Origin: Eumeta japonica
Taxonomy: Eukaryota; Arthropoda; Insecta; Lepidoptera; Psychidae
Direction: 5' to 3'
Length of the DNA: 64,000 nt
Assembly (NCBI GenBank): GCA_005406025.1
Contig: BGZK01001466.1
Location: 62,001 to 126,000, forward strand
Below the pieces are notes generated by a model that was not told the origin of the DNA, did not search any database, and worked only from the letters and a program-made list of their open reading frames with translations. Of this stretch, positions 37,336 through 48,640 are shown piece by piece. Within the stretch, counting starts at the first letter, position 1. Each line of letters opens with the position of its first letter. The position numbers and the translations under genes are program-made.

Positions 37336-38437
37336 AGATTATTTTACTTTAATAATTTCCATGGTTTCTTATGGCATCCTGTTCTGTCACTGACCGCTGA
37401 TATTTACGATGCTGCAGAAGCGGGCCGTCATTGGGATCTACGAGTCAGCAATACGAGCATCTCTTAGAACTAAAATGGAATTTTTAACTCTGACATTTAA
37501 GTTTACGTAGGAAAATCTGATGTAACATCTAAAATTAATTAGAAAAGCTGGTACTAGAAATAAAAAAAAAATAAACTATATTTTCATGTCGGTCGACTGT
37601 ATAAAGTGACAAATTCACATGGGAGATTCAGTGTGAAGGTCACAGAAGAAATAAAAAAATACCCATATCCAAATTTTGTACAGAAAGTTTTCCAATACGG
37701 TTCCATAATAATTGCTTTTTCTGGTTATAAGAACTGAAAATAAAAGATAGACGATATTCTAAAATTACAGCTAATAAAGTCGGGCTAAGATGCTGTGGAT
37801 GCTTTTGATTTCACAAGTTTAATGTTTAGCGACTCTTTTCCGCAAAACAAACCAAAATATAATTGTTATTCTGTTTTCCATTATTAATCGTGATCTAGAA
37901 CTCGTTCAAAGTGAAGTTACACTTGAAAAGTCGGCTAAAGTCGGCCACTACCGGAAGCATAAAACGATCCAAAGTACATCTGAAAACGAATTTTTTGAAG
38001 TTTTATGAAATCATTATATTTTTTATGTTTCCATTGCTTATGTGATATACCGATTTCAATGTATGCATTTACCTACATTGAAAAATTAAGTACAGGAATC
38101 TTAAAATTTCAGTGGACGTTGACGAATGCCAAGTACCTACTTCATACATTCCTTATATTATTTTACACATAATATTTATGGAATACCAAATAGAAACTAT
38201 CATTTTGATACTGAATAGTCGAGTTCTTTTACGATCATATTATTGAATTAATAAAAAGGCATACACTATTATCAACAAAAACATCACAAAAATTACCTAT
38301 GCATGTTTTTTTATGCACAAAAGCTCTAACAACGATTTTCCGCAATCCGTATTTCCAAGCCGTATTAGTAAGAACGTATTTAAAACGTGTTTCCTTCCTT
38401 CAATGGCTTCTTTCAATATTTTAATACTGAACATAAT
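37336..38437. other. AT-rich stretch, nothing recognised
   Basis: No gene, RNA or repeat recognised. Confidence 0.5.
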
Positions 38438-38439
38438 GG

Positions 38440-38655
38440 ATCAGTGAAAAAGTTTTTTCGTATTTTATAATAAAAAAAATGCAGTAATATCTCTGGTTGT
38501 AGCGTTTGTATCTGGCTAGTTTTGATACAATTAAATAGATGATATTTTAAAAAAGAAAAATAGAAACGGTGTCTTGCCATTTTCTATTGTATTTCTGTTC
38601 ACCAAAATGGGTGAATTTAACGCGGAAATTCGATACATTTTGAAATTTTATTACA
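38440..38655 (+). pseudogene. Cecropia-type mariner 5' end fragment
   Basis: Collinear with the 5' end of the 51.3-52.6 kb mariner. It has a terminal-repeat-like 'agtgaaaaagttttttcgtattttat', then '..ggctagttttgatacaattaaatagatg..', 'cggtgtcttgccattttctattgt' and an ATG at 38607 reading MGEFNAEIRYILKFYYK, the mariner N-terminus. It stops abruptly where the 38.66 kb snapback begins. Confidence 0.85.
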
Positions 38656-38900
38656 AAAATATAGTTTAAGAAAACTAAAAAACACGCTTTTAAAGCACAT
38701 TAAACTAAAAAAGTGAAAAATAATCCTTAATATGAACTCAAAAAAATAATGAACAATGACAATAAATACTAGTATTATTTTGAAAAAAGCGTGGGGCGCT
38801 CTATATACGAAAAATATAGCACAAAGCGTGCTTAATGTGCTTTAAAAGCATGTTTTTTAGTTTTTTTAAATTATATTTATTTTTCACTTTTTAGTTCGGT
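38656..38900. mobile_element. Snapback MITE-like element
   Basis: Long imperfect inverted repeats: 'ctaaaaaacacgcttttaaagcacattaa' at about 38676-38704 pairs with 'ttaatgtgctttaaaagcatgttttttag' at about 38832-38860. A second nested pair 'aactaaaaaagtgaaaaata' (about 38704-38723) / 'tatttttcactttttagtt' (about 38879-38897) runs in the same orientation. No ORF. Likely a MITE or folded insertion next to a truncated mariner. Confidence 0.75.
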
Positions 38901-38956
38901 TGACTGGTAAAAATTTGTAATTTTAACAATACAACAATAATTAAATTATTAGCAAT

Positions 38957-39019
38957 GCTTATTACTCTTACTAAATTCTATTACAAAATAGTAATAGAAT
39001 TTAGTAACAGTAATAAGCC
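38957..39019. repeat. Near-perfect hairpin, 28-bp arms
   Basis: Left arm gcttattactcttactaaat.. (38957-38984), loop aaaata, right arm 38991-39019. The arms differ by one substitution and one indel. It abuts the 172-bp tandem repeat, whose first unit begins 42 bp later. Confidence 0.9.
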
Positions 39020-39060
39020 ACTTGCTCTCACGCAGACGATACGTGACGAAATTATTCGGT

Positions 39061-39745
39061 CCTGGCGATCCTGATCAGGATAAGAAGATAAACTTATCAA
39101 ATTGTTGTATTGTCATTGCTCCTTGATACGTACGCAAAGTTTCAAATTAATCAGACTTCTTGAAATTGGTGAAAATTAAGCTCAAAGATTCCGTTACATA
39201 CATAGATACATACAACCCAAGCTTGTATTAATCCTGGCGGTCCTAATGAGGATAATGGGACTTTGTTATCAAATCATTGCATTGTCATTGCTCCTTGATA
39301 CGTACGCAAAGTTTCAAATTAATCAGACTTCTTGAAATTGGTGAAAATTAAGCTCAAAGATTCCGTTACATACATAGATACATACAACCCAAGCTTGTAT
39401 TAATCCTGGCGGTCCTAATGAGGATAATGGGACTTTGTTATCAAATCATTGCATTGTCATTGCTCCTTGATACGTACGCAAAGTTTCAAATTAATCAGAC
39501 TTCTTGAAATTGGTGAAAATTAAGCTCAAAGATTCCGTTACATACATAGATACATACAACCCAAGCTTATATTAATCCTGGCGGTCCTAATGAGGATAAT
39601 GGGACTTTGTTATCAAATTATTGCATTGTTGTTGGTCCTTGGTACGTATGCAAAGTTTTAAATTAATCAGACTTCTTGAAATTGGTTAAAATTAAGCTCA
39701 TAGATTCCGTTACATACATACATACATCATACATACATACATCGT
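39061..39745. repeat. Tandem repeat, four copies of 171-172 bp
   Basis: Units start at 39061, 39232, 39404 and 39576 with 'tcctggcg(g/a)tcct'. They run through 'tgcattgtcattgctccttgatacgtacgcaaagtttcaaattaatcagacttcttgaa' and end in '(catacata)..caacccaagcttgtatta'. The middle two are almost identical; the first and last are more diverged. The core 'gatacgtacgcaaagtttcaaattaatcagacttcttgaa' is a lepidopteran repeat motif, so this is a locally amplified piece of a mobile element. Confidence 0.95.
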
Positions 39746-42540
39746 TAGATATAATGCAAGCTTATAAAAGCGTGTAAAAAAAGGGAAAAATGCGACATAA
39801 GCCGTGAAAAAAAAACTTGTAACCTAATGCAGTGTCGGTATATATGTATATGAATAATAATTAAATGTAAATAAAATATGATGAAAAATTATCTTGAATT
39901 TGTATATAAAATAAAACAGTTTTTCCCCGACCCTATATAATTACAAAGACAATGTGTAAATTGTACAGATGTGTACATTATATTGCTTAACAGTAAAATT
40001 CACCATAAACACTAGTAGTAAGACATGCAGGAACGATCCACACTACTTAGATTTATGACGGTGTTAAAAATGTTCATATCGTATTTCTTTTACTTTATTT
40101 TAGGTTAATTTTCTGATCAAAAATTGGTTGTCTGTAAAGTCGGTTTACGGACGATAATTTTACGTGATAACGTTATAAGAAAACATTGATGAAAATACGC
40201 ATACTTTCATGAATTGAATTGGATTAATGTCACTGAATTATAATTATTTTGTATCATCTAGTAATGATAATTGTATCATCATGCGAGACATAAAATAAAT
40301 ATCATTATTTTGTATTTTTCTTCGACTCCATCGAGTGGAAGAAAGAGAGATGCGTCACAAGCCGAACGCTTAGGCCGATCGTGCCTCTCTATTGTTCCGC
40401 GCTCTCGCTCGCACGCTTGGCTCAGGCGGAACGCGACAATGAGTCATGCTTTTTCCTGCGTGAAACCGGCATTCATCGATTTATAAGACGTTATCACGTC
40501 AAAATCGGATGTGAAATTCCCTCACAACGAATTCATTTATCGTATTATTCTTCTAATAGGTCATGCTTGAATTATTGTCTGGTTAGTTATTAATATTACA
40601 AACAAAACTTTTTTCCACTGAATGTATCCTTACCACAAGAGAAGATCATAGAAGGGCGAATAGATTTAAAAAAAACATGAATTTAGGCGTACTATTAGTT
40701 TACTTAAGAAAATATATTAAAAACTTATGTCTCACAAATAAAAAAAACATAATTATTACCATTGGAGAGACAGAAATTGTATGAAAGTGTTTGCGTTCAA
40801 TAAGTTTGTGTTTAATTTGATCACAAAACGATATGAACCCGAACTGAATTCAACACAGAAATACGGAAATTACTTCCGTTATAAATCTAATAACGATTTG
40901 AGTTTCCGCCAACTTGATGTTTATTTACGTTTGTTCGCAAAGGCACGGCCGGATTGTCTTTCAAAGTAAAATATATTCGCGAATTCCGTATTACAATTTA
41001 CAATTTAAATATTTATGTTAAGTAGACATCAAAACCTTAAAACTCGTAATATTAATGGCTATGAACGGATCGCGAATTTGTAATTAAAAGGATAAAACAG
41101 GAGATTCCGGGAAGCTCGTTACCATATAAAACCAACCACAGACATCCATGGACATCCAATTACCCATTCCGATACGTCAAAATTCTGTATATTAATACAT
41201 AAAGAAAATATTTATAGGTAATGTTTTAGTAAGCATACTTTCTATCCGTTTTATGTGTAAATCTAACTTTAGTATATAACATAAACAGATTGGGCGTCTT
41301 TATAATCCTATATCGCATACAGTAAATTTTTTATAAGAGATGCTTTGTATGATATATATGCAAAAGGCGGTCGAGTACACGTGCGAATAGCGGTGCGACA
41401 TGAGAATTCTCTGTTCATTACTCGTCAATCAGTTTAGAATCATTGGCAGCTAGCAAGGTAACACGCAATGGATTAGCAAAACGCTAGAGAGTCGCAAGCC
41501 GCGTCTGTCCATCAAAACCTTTATAAAATTTTAACTGTAGTAGTGGTTTATTTGTAGTATTCCTCTCTAGGACCTTTAGACTAGACAGTATAAAAAGAGC
41601 GATGAAATTGCACACACTTCTTTTTACTTGGACTCGTTTTTCTTATGACGTTTGTAATGAAACAAAAAGGGATAGTTATACAATTGACAAGCACGCCCCT
41701 GACAGAGGTAGAACATTTTTTCATGTTTATATAAAAAAAAACAATCTGATGATAATTCTTACCAAAACTATTATAGACAATTTTTGCAATTTGTTTTTAT
41801 CATAAATTGATATAAAGAATTTTAAACTTTTTAAGATGTGCTGCTGTATCAGTAAACAATTCAATATTTATGTAAATTAAGCGACTGTTTGTTCGGCCTA
41901 ATCTTCGAAACTGCGAAATGCATTGTGATTGAACAACATAGCTCTATTCTGCTGCAATAATTATTCCTTTTAATATCGAAATTGACGAAAAATTGTTTCC
42001 TACATTAAAAATACTTATTATATACCCTAAAATTTAGGCAGAGTAATGGACACTTCTGATAAATTATTTATTGCCAAAAAACTATAAGGCCTTTATATGA
42101 GTGTATACGTCTGTGGTCAAACAAAGCGTTTGGCAAATACAAGTTAAACTCTTGGTACAGCAGAAGAAGGCAATCAACATTCTCATTCACTTTTTCAGAT
42201 CCAAAGTATAAGGTAATTTTCAGCCCTAAAAATTAAGAAAGCGTTAATAGCGCTTATAAAATCTCATCATTTTATTATTTTAGCACATATGCATTTTAAG
42301 TTTTTATCAAAATCGCATCTATTATTCTACTTATCGTCTATTCTTCAGGGGCCCAAAAAATCACAATTTTGTTTTTTAGAAGACATTTTGACGTTTCTAA
42401 AGATTTGGCCTTATGTTTTTATTTGAGCGCATGTGCACAACACCTTCTAATTCAAATATTTTATCGAATACGCTATGATATAAATAATGCATAAAGATAA
42501 AAGTGTTGCGACACTCTGCTCATAGCAAAAAACTGATAAT
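39746..42540. other. Noncoding stretch with a GC-richer patch
   Basis: AT-rich with one CpG-richer patch at 40320-40480 ('gcgctctcgctcgcacgc') and another at 41360-41510. Frames at 40271-40593, 40781-40969 and 41602-41805 show no recognisable motif. Confidence 0.45.
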
Positions 42541-42639
42541 AAGTGAATATCCAACTCCTTTGTATATTTGTGCTGGGGCGACAAAATTCAAAAATCTATA
42601 ACACTTGGATTCTATACAATAACACTAGACCACCCGTAT

Positions 42640-42830
42640 CTTCTTGGTGTTGCCAATGCAAAGCAGGAGGACGCATTGTAGGCTGTTATGCACATTTTAC
42701 TGCTACGTTGTCGTGTTTGCGATACGAAAGACACGTCGAAGAGGAAAAACACACTATAAATTACAGCGGATACATTACTGCCGACCCTCCTTTTCATTGG
42801 TCGGAAAGCGATGAAATTGATGAAAATTAA
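42640..42830 (+). pseudogene. SWIM-type zinc-finger C-terminus of a transposon protein (relic)
   Basis: Reads PVSSWCCQCKAGGRIVGC, YAHFTATLSCLRYERH, then ..ADPPFHWSESDEIDEN and stop. The pattern W.C.CK.GAR.VGCC.H.....WYL...RH with an acidic C-terminus is a SWIM-like zinc-binding tail found in many insect transposon-derived proteins (known from memory; not searched). The second Cys of the expected GCC.H is Tyr here, so zinc binding is probably lost. The upstream part of the protein is missing, so this is a fragment. Confidence 0.65.
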
Positions 42831-43104
42831 TCTATCTAATCAAATTCTATTTAATAATCATTTATGTAATATTAAATATGATTTACAAAATATTTCAATC
42901 TATATTTAATTGTACCGTAACTTATTTTTACATAATATTATATCATCTTTCATAGCTATTTTATTGAACTGAATTATATTGTATAATTCAATATTATATT
43001 GAATTAATTCCTTTCATATTTTTTTAATTGTCCAATAATTCCTCTAATAAAATATGACCTTGAAATTCCCCAGAGCCAAAATAACACCATAAATATACCC
43101 CCTC

Positions 43105-43770
43105 ATAACCCCCATCCTTTAACTAAGATTTTCCGTCATATCTATTACAATGTACATACACGGTTGTGAAATCACCTAACATTATGATCCTTTTGTTTCT
43201 ATCACATTTTATTAACATGCCTCTTATATCAGTCCAAAACTTCTCCCGCTTCTTGAGTGGTTAGAACATATCTGGTGAGTATACACCTGAAATAAAACTC
43301 TGTTTTGGCCCAATTTTAATTCGGAGCCAGAGGAGCCTTGACTTTACATATTCGTAACTATTTAGATATTCAGATAATCTTTCTGATAAGATGAAACCAA
43401 CACTACGGCATCCTTGTTGGCTCCGGTCAAAACCATACCAGAAATCTCGAAGGATCCGTATTTGATGGCCCCTCCACTACCTTACTTTTTAGTCTCATCC
43501 AGGCATAAAATATCGAGTCGCACATTCTATCTATTCGAGTCGCCTTTCACCAGTCCGCAGACATGATCAATTTTATCATCTACATCTCCGTAAACATTCA
43601 AAATTCTGAAACGTACTTTTTTAGTCCGTGTTTCGCCTCTCCGGAGAACTAGGCGTGACGAGTGGCGAACCTCGTCGCAGTAATCTAGCCTAAAGCTACT
43701 GATTCCTCGGTACGGAATTTTTCTCCTCTTGCCAGATACTCCTGGGAAAATTCCTGGCGATAATAGTACA
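43105..43770 (-). pseudogene. LINE endonuclease-domain fragment
   Basis: Minus-strand translation gives RFRILNVYGDVDDKIDHVC, DILCLDETK.., GSGGAIKYGSF, FISGVYSPDMF.. and REKFWTDIRGMLIKCDRNKR followed by IIMLGDF. This is an AP endonuclease of a non-LTR element (conserved N, E and GDFN motifs; the final Asn is lost, reading GDFTT). The style matches the LINE family whose RT half lies at 12.8-15.1 kb. Confidence 0.75.
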
Positions 43771-43859
43771 CTCCTGGAATAATATTTTTTTAATATTCGC
43801 GAATATTTTCATTTATGAAAATTTATTATATGTAAAAAAAAATTAGAAATGTTTAAAAG

Positions 43860-44335
43860 AAATAGTAGTCGACATAATCTCAATACCAGAAATAAAAATA
43901 AACTGAATTCACATGTTAGTCGACTAAGTAAAGTCTCAAATTCATTCGAGGGCTCTGTGTGCGCCTAGTCAATAAGGTTCCTGTAGATATACAAGATTTA
44001 CCTCTACATAAATTTAAGAGTGTTATTAAACAATCACTCAGTAAAAAAGGGTACTATGCAATTTCTGAATATTTAGAAGACAAAAATCAATGCGCATAAG
44101 CGGCTCGACTTCTTACCGGGCTGTGTCATTCTTAATGGTTCCGTATTTGTTTTGGCTATATATGTGCAAATTAAAAAAGAGCTACCCTTAAGTTTCTTGC
44201 TCGTTCTTCTTGAAGGAAAACTGCCTTCCGAACGAGCAGTAAAGTGTAAATTCGCAAAAAATTATGACGTATTTTAAGTGTTATTTTGTAACCTATGAAA
44301 TAAAGATATTTTGAATTTGAATTTGAATTTAATTT
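43860..44335 (+). pseudogene. Jockey-type LINE 3' end with (TTGAAT)n tail
   Basis: The C-terminus is near-intact: VNKVPVDIQDLPLHKFKSVI, KQSLSKKGYYAISEYLEDK, NQCA and a stop at 44097. Frameshifted upstream residues are RNTRNKNKL..SHVSRLSKVSNSF. The 3' UTR follows ('gagctacccttaagtttcttgctcgttcttcttg..'), with AATAAA at 44299 and a tail of ttgaatttgaatttgaattt at 44311-44331. Structure and tail identify a jockey-clade element. The 5' part is truncated. Confidence 0.88.
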
Positions 44336-44739
44336 TGCGATTTTTGGAGAGAGTAGGAAAAACAAGGAGGAAGAAGAATAGGAGGTCGGAAGGATATTGA
44401 AGTTTTGGGGCGGGAAGGATGGGGCAAAAATCAATGGCCTCTCTGGAAGTAGTAATAAGTGGAACAGATATCGGCTCGAGGACTCCGGGTCCGGGTACCT
44501 GTGTGCCTTTGGGCCAAGCCGGACAGGCTTTGTTCAGGTAGACACCCTCTGGAGAAAATTTTTCAAAAAAAAAAACATTCAAATATGGAAATATTGTAAA
44601 GGCTTTACTTTCTTTCTTTGTATTAGCAAGCGCGCCATCATTCAGATACTCACTAGTGATAATCGCCAAACTTTGGATTTCATCGTCGTTAATGCGATGA
44701 CTATGCCCGTGACCAACGGCTTGATGTGCCCTCCCAGGC
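44336..44739. other. Unrecognised, GC-richer patch
   Basis: Contains 'ggctcgaggactccgggtccgggtacctgtgtgcc' and overlapping frames on both strands (44274-44798) without known motifs. Possibly part of an unnamed repeat. Confidence 0.35.
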
Positions 44740-44870
44740 CCCAGCGAATTGTTGAACTTTACTCGAATAAAAAAAATTATTTGTTAATTCGTCAGTGATT
44801 TGGTTACAACCCGCTGCCTTCAGATAGGAAAGCGTACTCAACCACTAAGTCACCACCACCGACGGCTATA
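44740..44870. repeat. Short lepidopteran repeat, copy 1 of 3
   Basis: 'ttgttaattcgtcagtgatttggttacaacccgctgccttcagataggaaagcg..caaccactaagtcaccaccaccg' matches 45730-45840 and 55785-55875. Confidence 0.6.
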
Positions 44871-45109
44871 ATGCTTCGTTAAATTTTGGGCGGAAACACA
44901 ACAAGCATGAAAGGTTTAGTGCCGCGTCTGTCGGCCCGCCCGCCCGGAACGGTGATTACGTTATACCCGTTTAATGGAGAGTGGAATTAAATTAGCTACC
45001 CTTCGGATACGATTATGTCTGGCAATGGGGTGTCTCGGAATGTGGGTTCTGTATTTTTTTTATACACGAATTTGAATTATTGCCACCGTTGAGATGAACA
45101 GATCGTGTT

Positions 45110-45300
45110 ATTACTATAAACTCACACATATTTCCCAAAAGGGTTGATAGAGACTAGATTTTCTTATGGGACGATCTTTGCTTATCTTTCTTACTTCACT
45201 GATATCTATCAATATTTTCATGCCGACTCGTTGGTTTCGGTTGCTTAAAATTTGGCACTTTTTTTGATATGCCACCAACTTGGTTGCGTAGAATTTTCTA
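45110..45300 (-). pseudogene. LINE 3'-end fragment, minus strand
   Basis: The reverse strand reads RSRKFYATKLVAYQKKCQILSN, then RNQRVGMKILIDISEVRKISKD. This aligns with the C-terminal LINE segment QLNRQACMNRLMDVSEAQEICR at 15010-15070. A second such fragment is at 46290-46470 and another at 46970-47180. Confidence 0.75.
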
Positions 45301-45639
45301 GAGCGATCCTTGCTGATCTTTCCATTATGCACATTGGTCCTGCAGATTTCTTTTGCCGGTGTACTTTGACTGTCGTATTTACTGATCGTACATGCGACTT
45401 ATATCCTTCATCACTACAAAATCGAAAAATAGAGAAGTTAATATACCACATGTTGTTTTACTGGTATTGTTAAACCGCTCTTTGAGCTGTTACTCAGTTT
45501 CGCATATATGTATCAAGTTTAACCACGCCAGTACTCATACGTAATTATTGTCCCACTATCTTCTTATCTCGTTTCCAGGGCTTTTGGCCTTCATTCACAC
45601 TGTGCCAGTATAAAGGTATGAAGAGGGAGGGGGGAGTCA

Positions 45640-46290
45640 AAAACGATAATAACCTTCAATTTGATAACGTTGTATCCAGGAATGACAGATTGAATATGCT
45701 CTCCTAGGCACGGAGCATGTCGTATAATTCGACTTAAGTTAAAGCTTCATTGGTTAATTCGCCCGTTGTCTGGATAAAACCCAATACATTTCAGTTCGTA
45801 GGCAACGAGCCTAACCGCTAATTCATCACCGCCAACGTTTATATGTTCGGTAAATGAAATAGCTTCTTTTGGAATATTAAAATTGCTTACTCCGTGAATG
45901 ACTACTGTATTTCAATCTCAAGAGGGAATTTTAAAAAAACGGGACGTGAAGAAACGGCAACAACATGGGACTTAGCTAAAATAAAATCCCTGACCAAAAC
46001 AACAGATGCTTTCATACCCACTCGAATTGAACTATGTATACGACCTTTAGTGTATTTACAAAGGCGTGCGAAAGGCCACATGATAAAGTAGTGTATTATT
46101 CATAGGAGCAATGAAATCGTCCTGTTTGTTTATGCGATATTTACACAAAACTCAGGAGGGTCAATAGAGAAAATATTCTTAGGCGGTATGCCCAATTCTT
46201 TTTCATATTTTTCGAATTAAATAATGTTATATAACCGATTGAGTACCACTGGAAACGAATTATTTAAAAAAGGTATTCATTTAAAATACA
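45640..46290. other. Short repeat copy 2 of 3 and unrecognised DNA
   Basis: 45730-45840 ('tcattggttaattcgcccgttgtctggataaaacccaatacatttcagttcgtaggcaac') is a copy of the 44740 repeat. The remainder, including a 65-codon frame at 45894-46091, is unrecognised. Confidence 0.5.
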
Positions 46291-46470
46291 TTTTCTGTAT
46301 TAACTCACGATCATTTCTCAGAAGGGTAGACAGAGAACACAGGTTTCCATATGGTACAACCTTTGCACACGTTTCTTGCTTCACTGACACCCATTAATCG
46401 TTTCACGCCAGCTCGTCGGTTTCGGATACTTAAAATATGGTCCGTTTTTAATATGCCATTTATTTGTTGA
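46290..46470 (-). pseudogene. LINE 3'-end fragment, minus strand
   Basis: The reverse complement contains '..tccgaaaccgacgagctggcgtgaaacgattaatgggtgtcagtgaagcaag', corresponding to the R..RA.MKRLMDVSEA segment of the LINE at 15030. Confidence 0.75.
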
Positions 46471-46965
46471 GTGACGCTCACCTATTGAATTTCTTGGTAC
46501 CACACACATTTGCTCTATATACATACATATATATATTGTAGTAGTAGTAGGTGACATAGGGGGTATCCGACCTCCCTGCTCGCATATGAGGGTTCGCGGG
46601 TTCGCGTTCAGTTTCAAATTAGAATAGAATAAAACATTCGAATCCAAGTTCGCGAAGAACAAAAGAGAAAATACAGAGAAACGGGACGAGAGCTGATGCC
46701 TGAGTGCACAAGTTTCATAGTGATAAAGAGTGAATTGTTATAATAATTTATTAACTGAAAACCAGAAAGAATAGAGAGAAATATTGAAGAACTGATCAAT
46801 AAATACATTGATCTCGAAGGAAAATACTCTTTAATTTCGAATACTCGAATCTTTGGTCTTCTTAAGAGACTTACCTGTCGTCGAGTTACAAAAACCTTTA
46901 CAATATATATATATATATACAACAACCCGCACTGTGCCATAATGGAGATTTTAACGTCAAGCTAC
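46471..46965. other. Unrecognised with TA microsatellites
   Basis: (TA)n tracts at 46519-46535 and 46901-46918, and 'gtagtagtagta' at 46537-46548. Minus frames at 46381-46940 have no motif. Confidence 0.4.
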
Positions 46966-46969
46966 TGAA

Positions 46970-47180
46970 TCTAAAATAAAAAAAATATCTGATCGACTTT
47001 GCGATTATACAAACGTGACACGTTACATCTTCTGTCACACCGCCAAACTTCGACATTCACACCACACCGTTCTTCGGTAACACTGCTTCTAAATCCATCT
47101 TTAGAACACACTCCACACACTTCAAAATAATTCAAAGTTATGAAATATATACAGTGGAAAGATGAGCTCCTCCTTTTCAC
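46970..47180 (-). pseudogene. LINE C-terminal-domain fragment, minus strand
   Basis: The reverse strand reads EVCGVCSKDGFRSSVTEERC, then GVNVEVWR. This corresponds to SMCGVSRKDRCRNSDI..CGLKEDVVTR in the 7.6-7.9 kb copy of the same LINE family. Confidence 0.7.
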
Positions 47181-47589
47181 CGAGTTCTTTGAGTCGTCAT
47201 CCGCATACCGAGAGACAGGGGCCGGGCGGTGGACGGCACTAAGTCCTAAAACTTAAGCGAGCAAATTTTATTTTGTAAAAATTGTCAAAGCACGCACTAA
47301 CTAATTAAATGTTGAAACACTTGGTTTTAGAAATAAATTTCCCAATCTATTTTTATCGATAGTCTTTATATATTGTTAGAATAATAAGTATTAAGTATTG
47401 CCTATGTTAAGATAATATAAGTCTATCATATTGTCTATGAAAAATTTCGCACCTTTTTACATGTACAGTTTATGTTCTCTCTCCCCTGATATAGCTGTAA
47501 TTTTTCTACTACATATATTTTCTAAGTTAGTAAAGAAATTTCAAATCAAATAACAATTACATTGTATTAATTTAACATTTATACATAAA

Positions 47590-48640
47590 ACTAACCTGAC
47601 TGACTGGTATATCAATGCGCGGTTAAAACTACTGGGTCTAGAGACTTGAACTTTTACACAAAGGTTCCTCTTTTGACGTAAGCTATCACTAAGAAAGGAT
47701 TTTTAGAAATTCCACTCCTAAGAGAGTGAAAATTATCAAATATTGTTGTACGAAAAATCGTAACCATTGGAGATATAGATGTCAAACATAATATTTTAGT
47801 TATTTAAGTTATTTATTGAAATAAGGAAAAATGTATACATTGTTTTTTTAGTTATAATAATAATAATATCTTCGGACATATATACACAGCACCGTCTGGT
47901 CCCAAACTAAGCAACTAGGCTTGTATTATGGGTACCAGACATTTGATATACTTACATACATATTTTTTTTTTGTAAATATATACGTATAATAAATAGAAA
48001 CACCCAGACTCAAGACAAACATTAATTTTTAATCAAATAAATAAATGTTTGTCTTGTGCGGGAATCGAACCCACGACTCCAGGACGACAGGTAGGGTTAC
48101 TACTACTGCGCCAATCAGGCAGTCATTTTAGTTAACCCTAAAGAAGATGAAATAGGGGATGAAATGTTGTATGTAAAATCGAAACCGTTAAAGCTACAAA
48201 TGTCATGCTTAACATTTTAGTCAATTAAAGAAAAAAAATATTACATAATTTTTTTTTAATTAACCTTGAGTGACATAAAATAAGTGAGGAAATGTCTTAA
48301 TGACGTAAAAGTAAATGATGTAAAAAATTTGTATTTCAGCTAATCATCACTACTGGAGAACAGTGATGTATGTTGTATTTTAAAGATACCCTATAGGGGT
48401 TGAAATAAGGGTTTAAATTTTTGTATGAAAAAATGAAATCGTTGAAGTTATTGATACCAAAATGTACATTTGAACTACTTATTATAAATTAAGATCGAGC
48501 ATCGTTGGAAAAGTAGTTCAAAGGCGGTGAAATTACATGTGAATAATTATATATGAAAAATAAATTACATATGAAAAACCGAAACCGCTGAAACTGAAGC
48601 AACATAAACTAAAATGCAAATATTTTGGTTTTGTCGCTCA
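47590..48640. repeat. Lepidopteran repeat with internal reiterations, host of the SINE
   Basis: Blocks such as 'actactgggtctagagacttgaactttt..aaaggttcct' and reiterations of '(c)ctaaag.g.tgaaataggg..tgaaat..ttgtatg(a)aaaa.cg.aaccgtt(g)aa' occur at about 47700, 48135, 48390 and 48530. This resembles a widespread moth repeat. It is interrupted at 47855-48125 by a SINE. Confidence 0.65.
47855..48125 (-). mobile_element. tRNA-derived SINE, full length, with target-site duplication
   Basis: Read on the minus strand from 48125 it has a tRNA-like head: a pol III A box TGGCGCAGTAG (plus-strand 48103-48113) and a perfect B box GGTTCGATTCC (plus-strand 48061-48071). A body follows with 'gtctgggtgtttctatttatt', then 'tctggtacccataata..aagcctag', and it ends in a gatattattattattat microsatellite tail. 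It is flanked by a direct 9-bp repeat TTTTAGTTA at 47846-47854 and 48126-48134, the target-site duplication expected from LINE-mediated insertion. Intact promoter boxes and an exact duplication suggest a comparatively young insertion. Confidence 0.93.

Noticed and set aside
44274..44798. Overlapping frames of 131 and 133 codons on opposite strands
   Set aside because: No motif on either strand, and the region begins in a LINE tail and ends in a short repeat.
48055..48125. Possible minus-strand tRNA gene
   Set aside because: A and B boxes are present but the sequence continues into a SINE body with microsatellite tail and target-site duplication, and no proper tRNA acceptor stem is visible.
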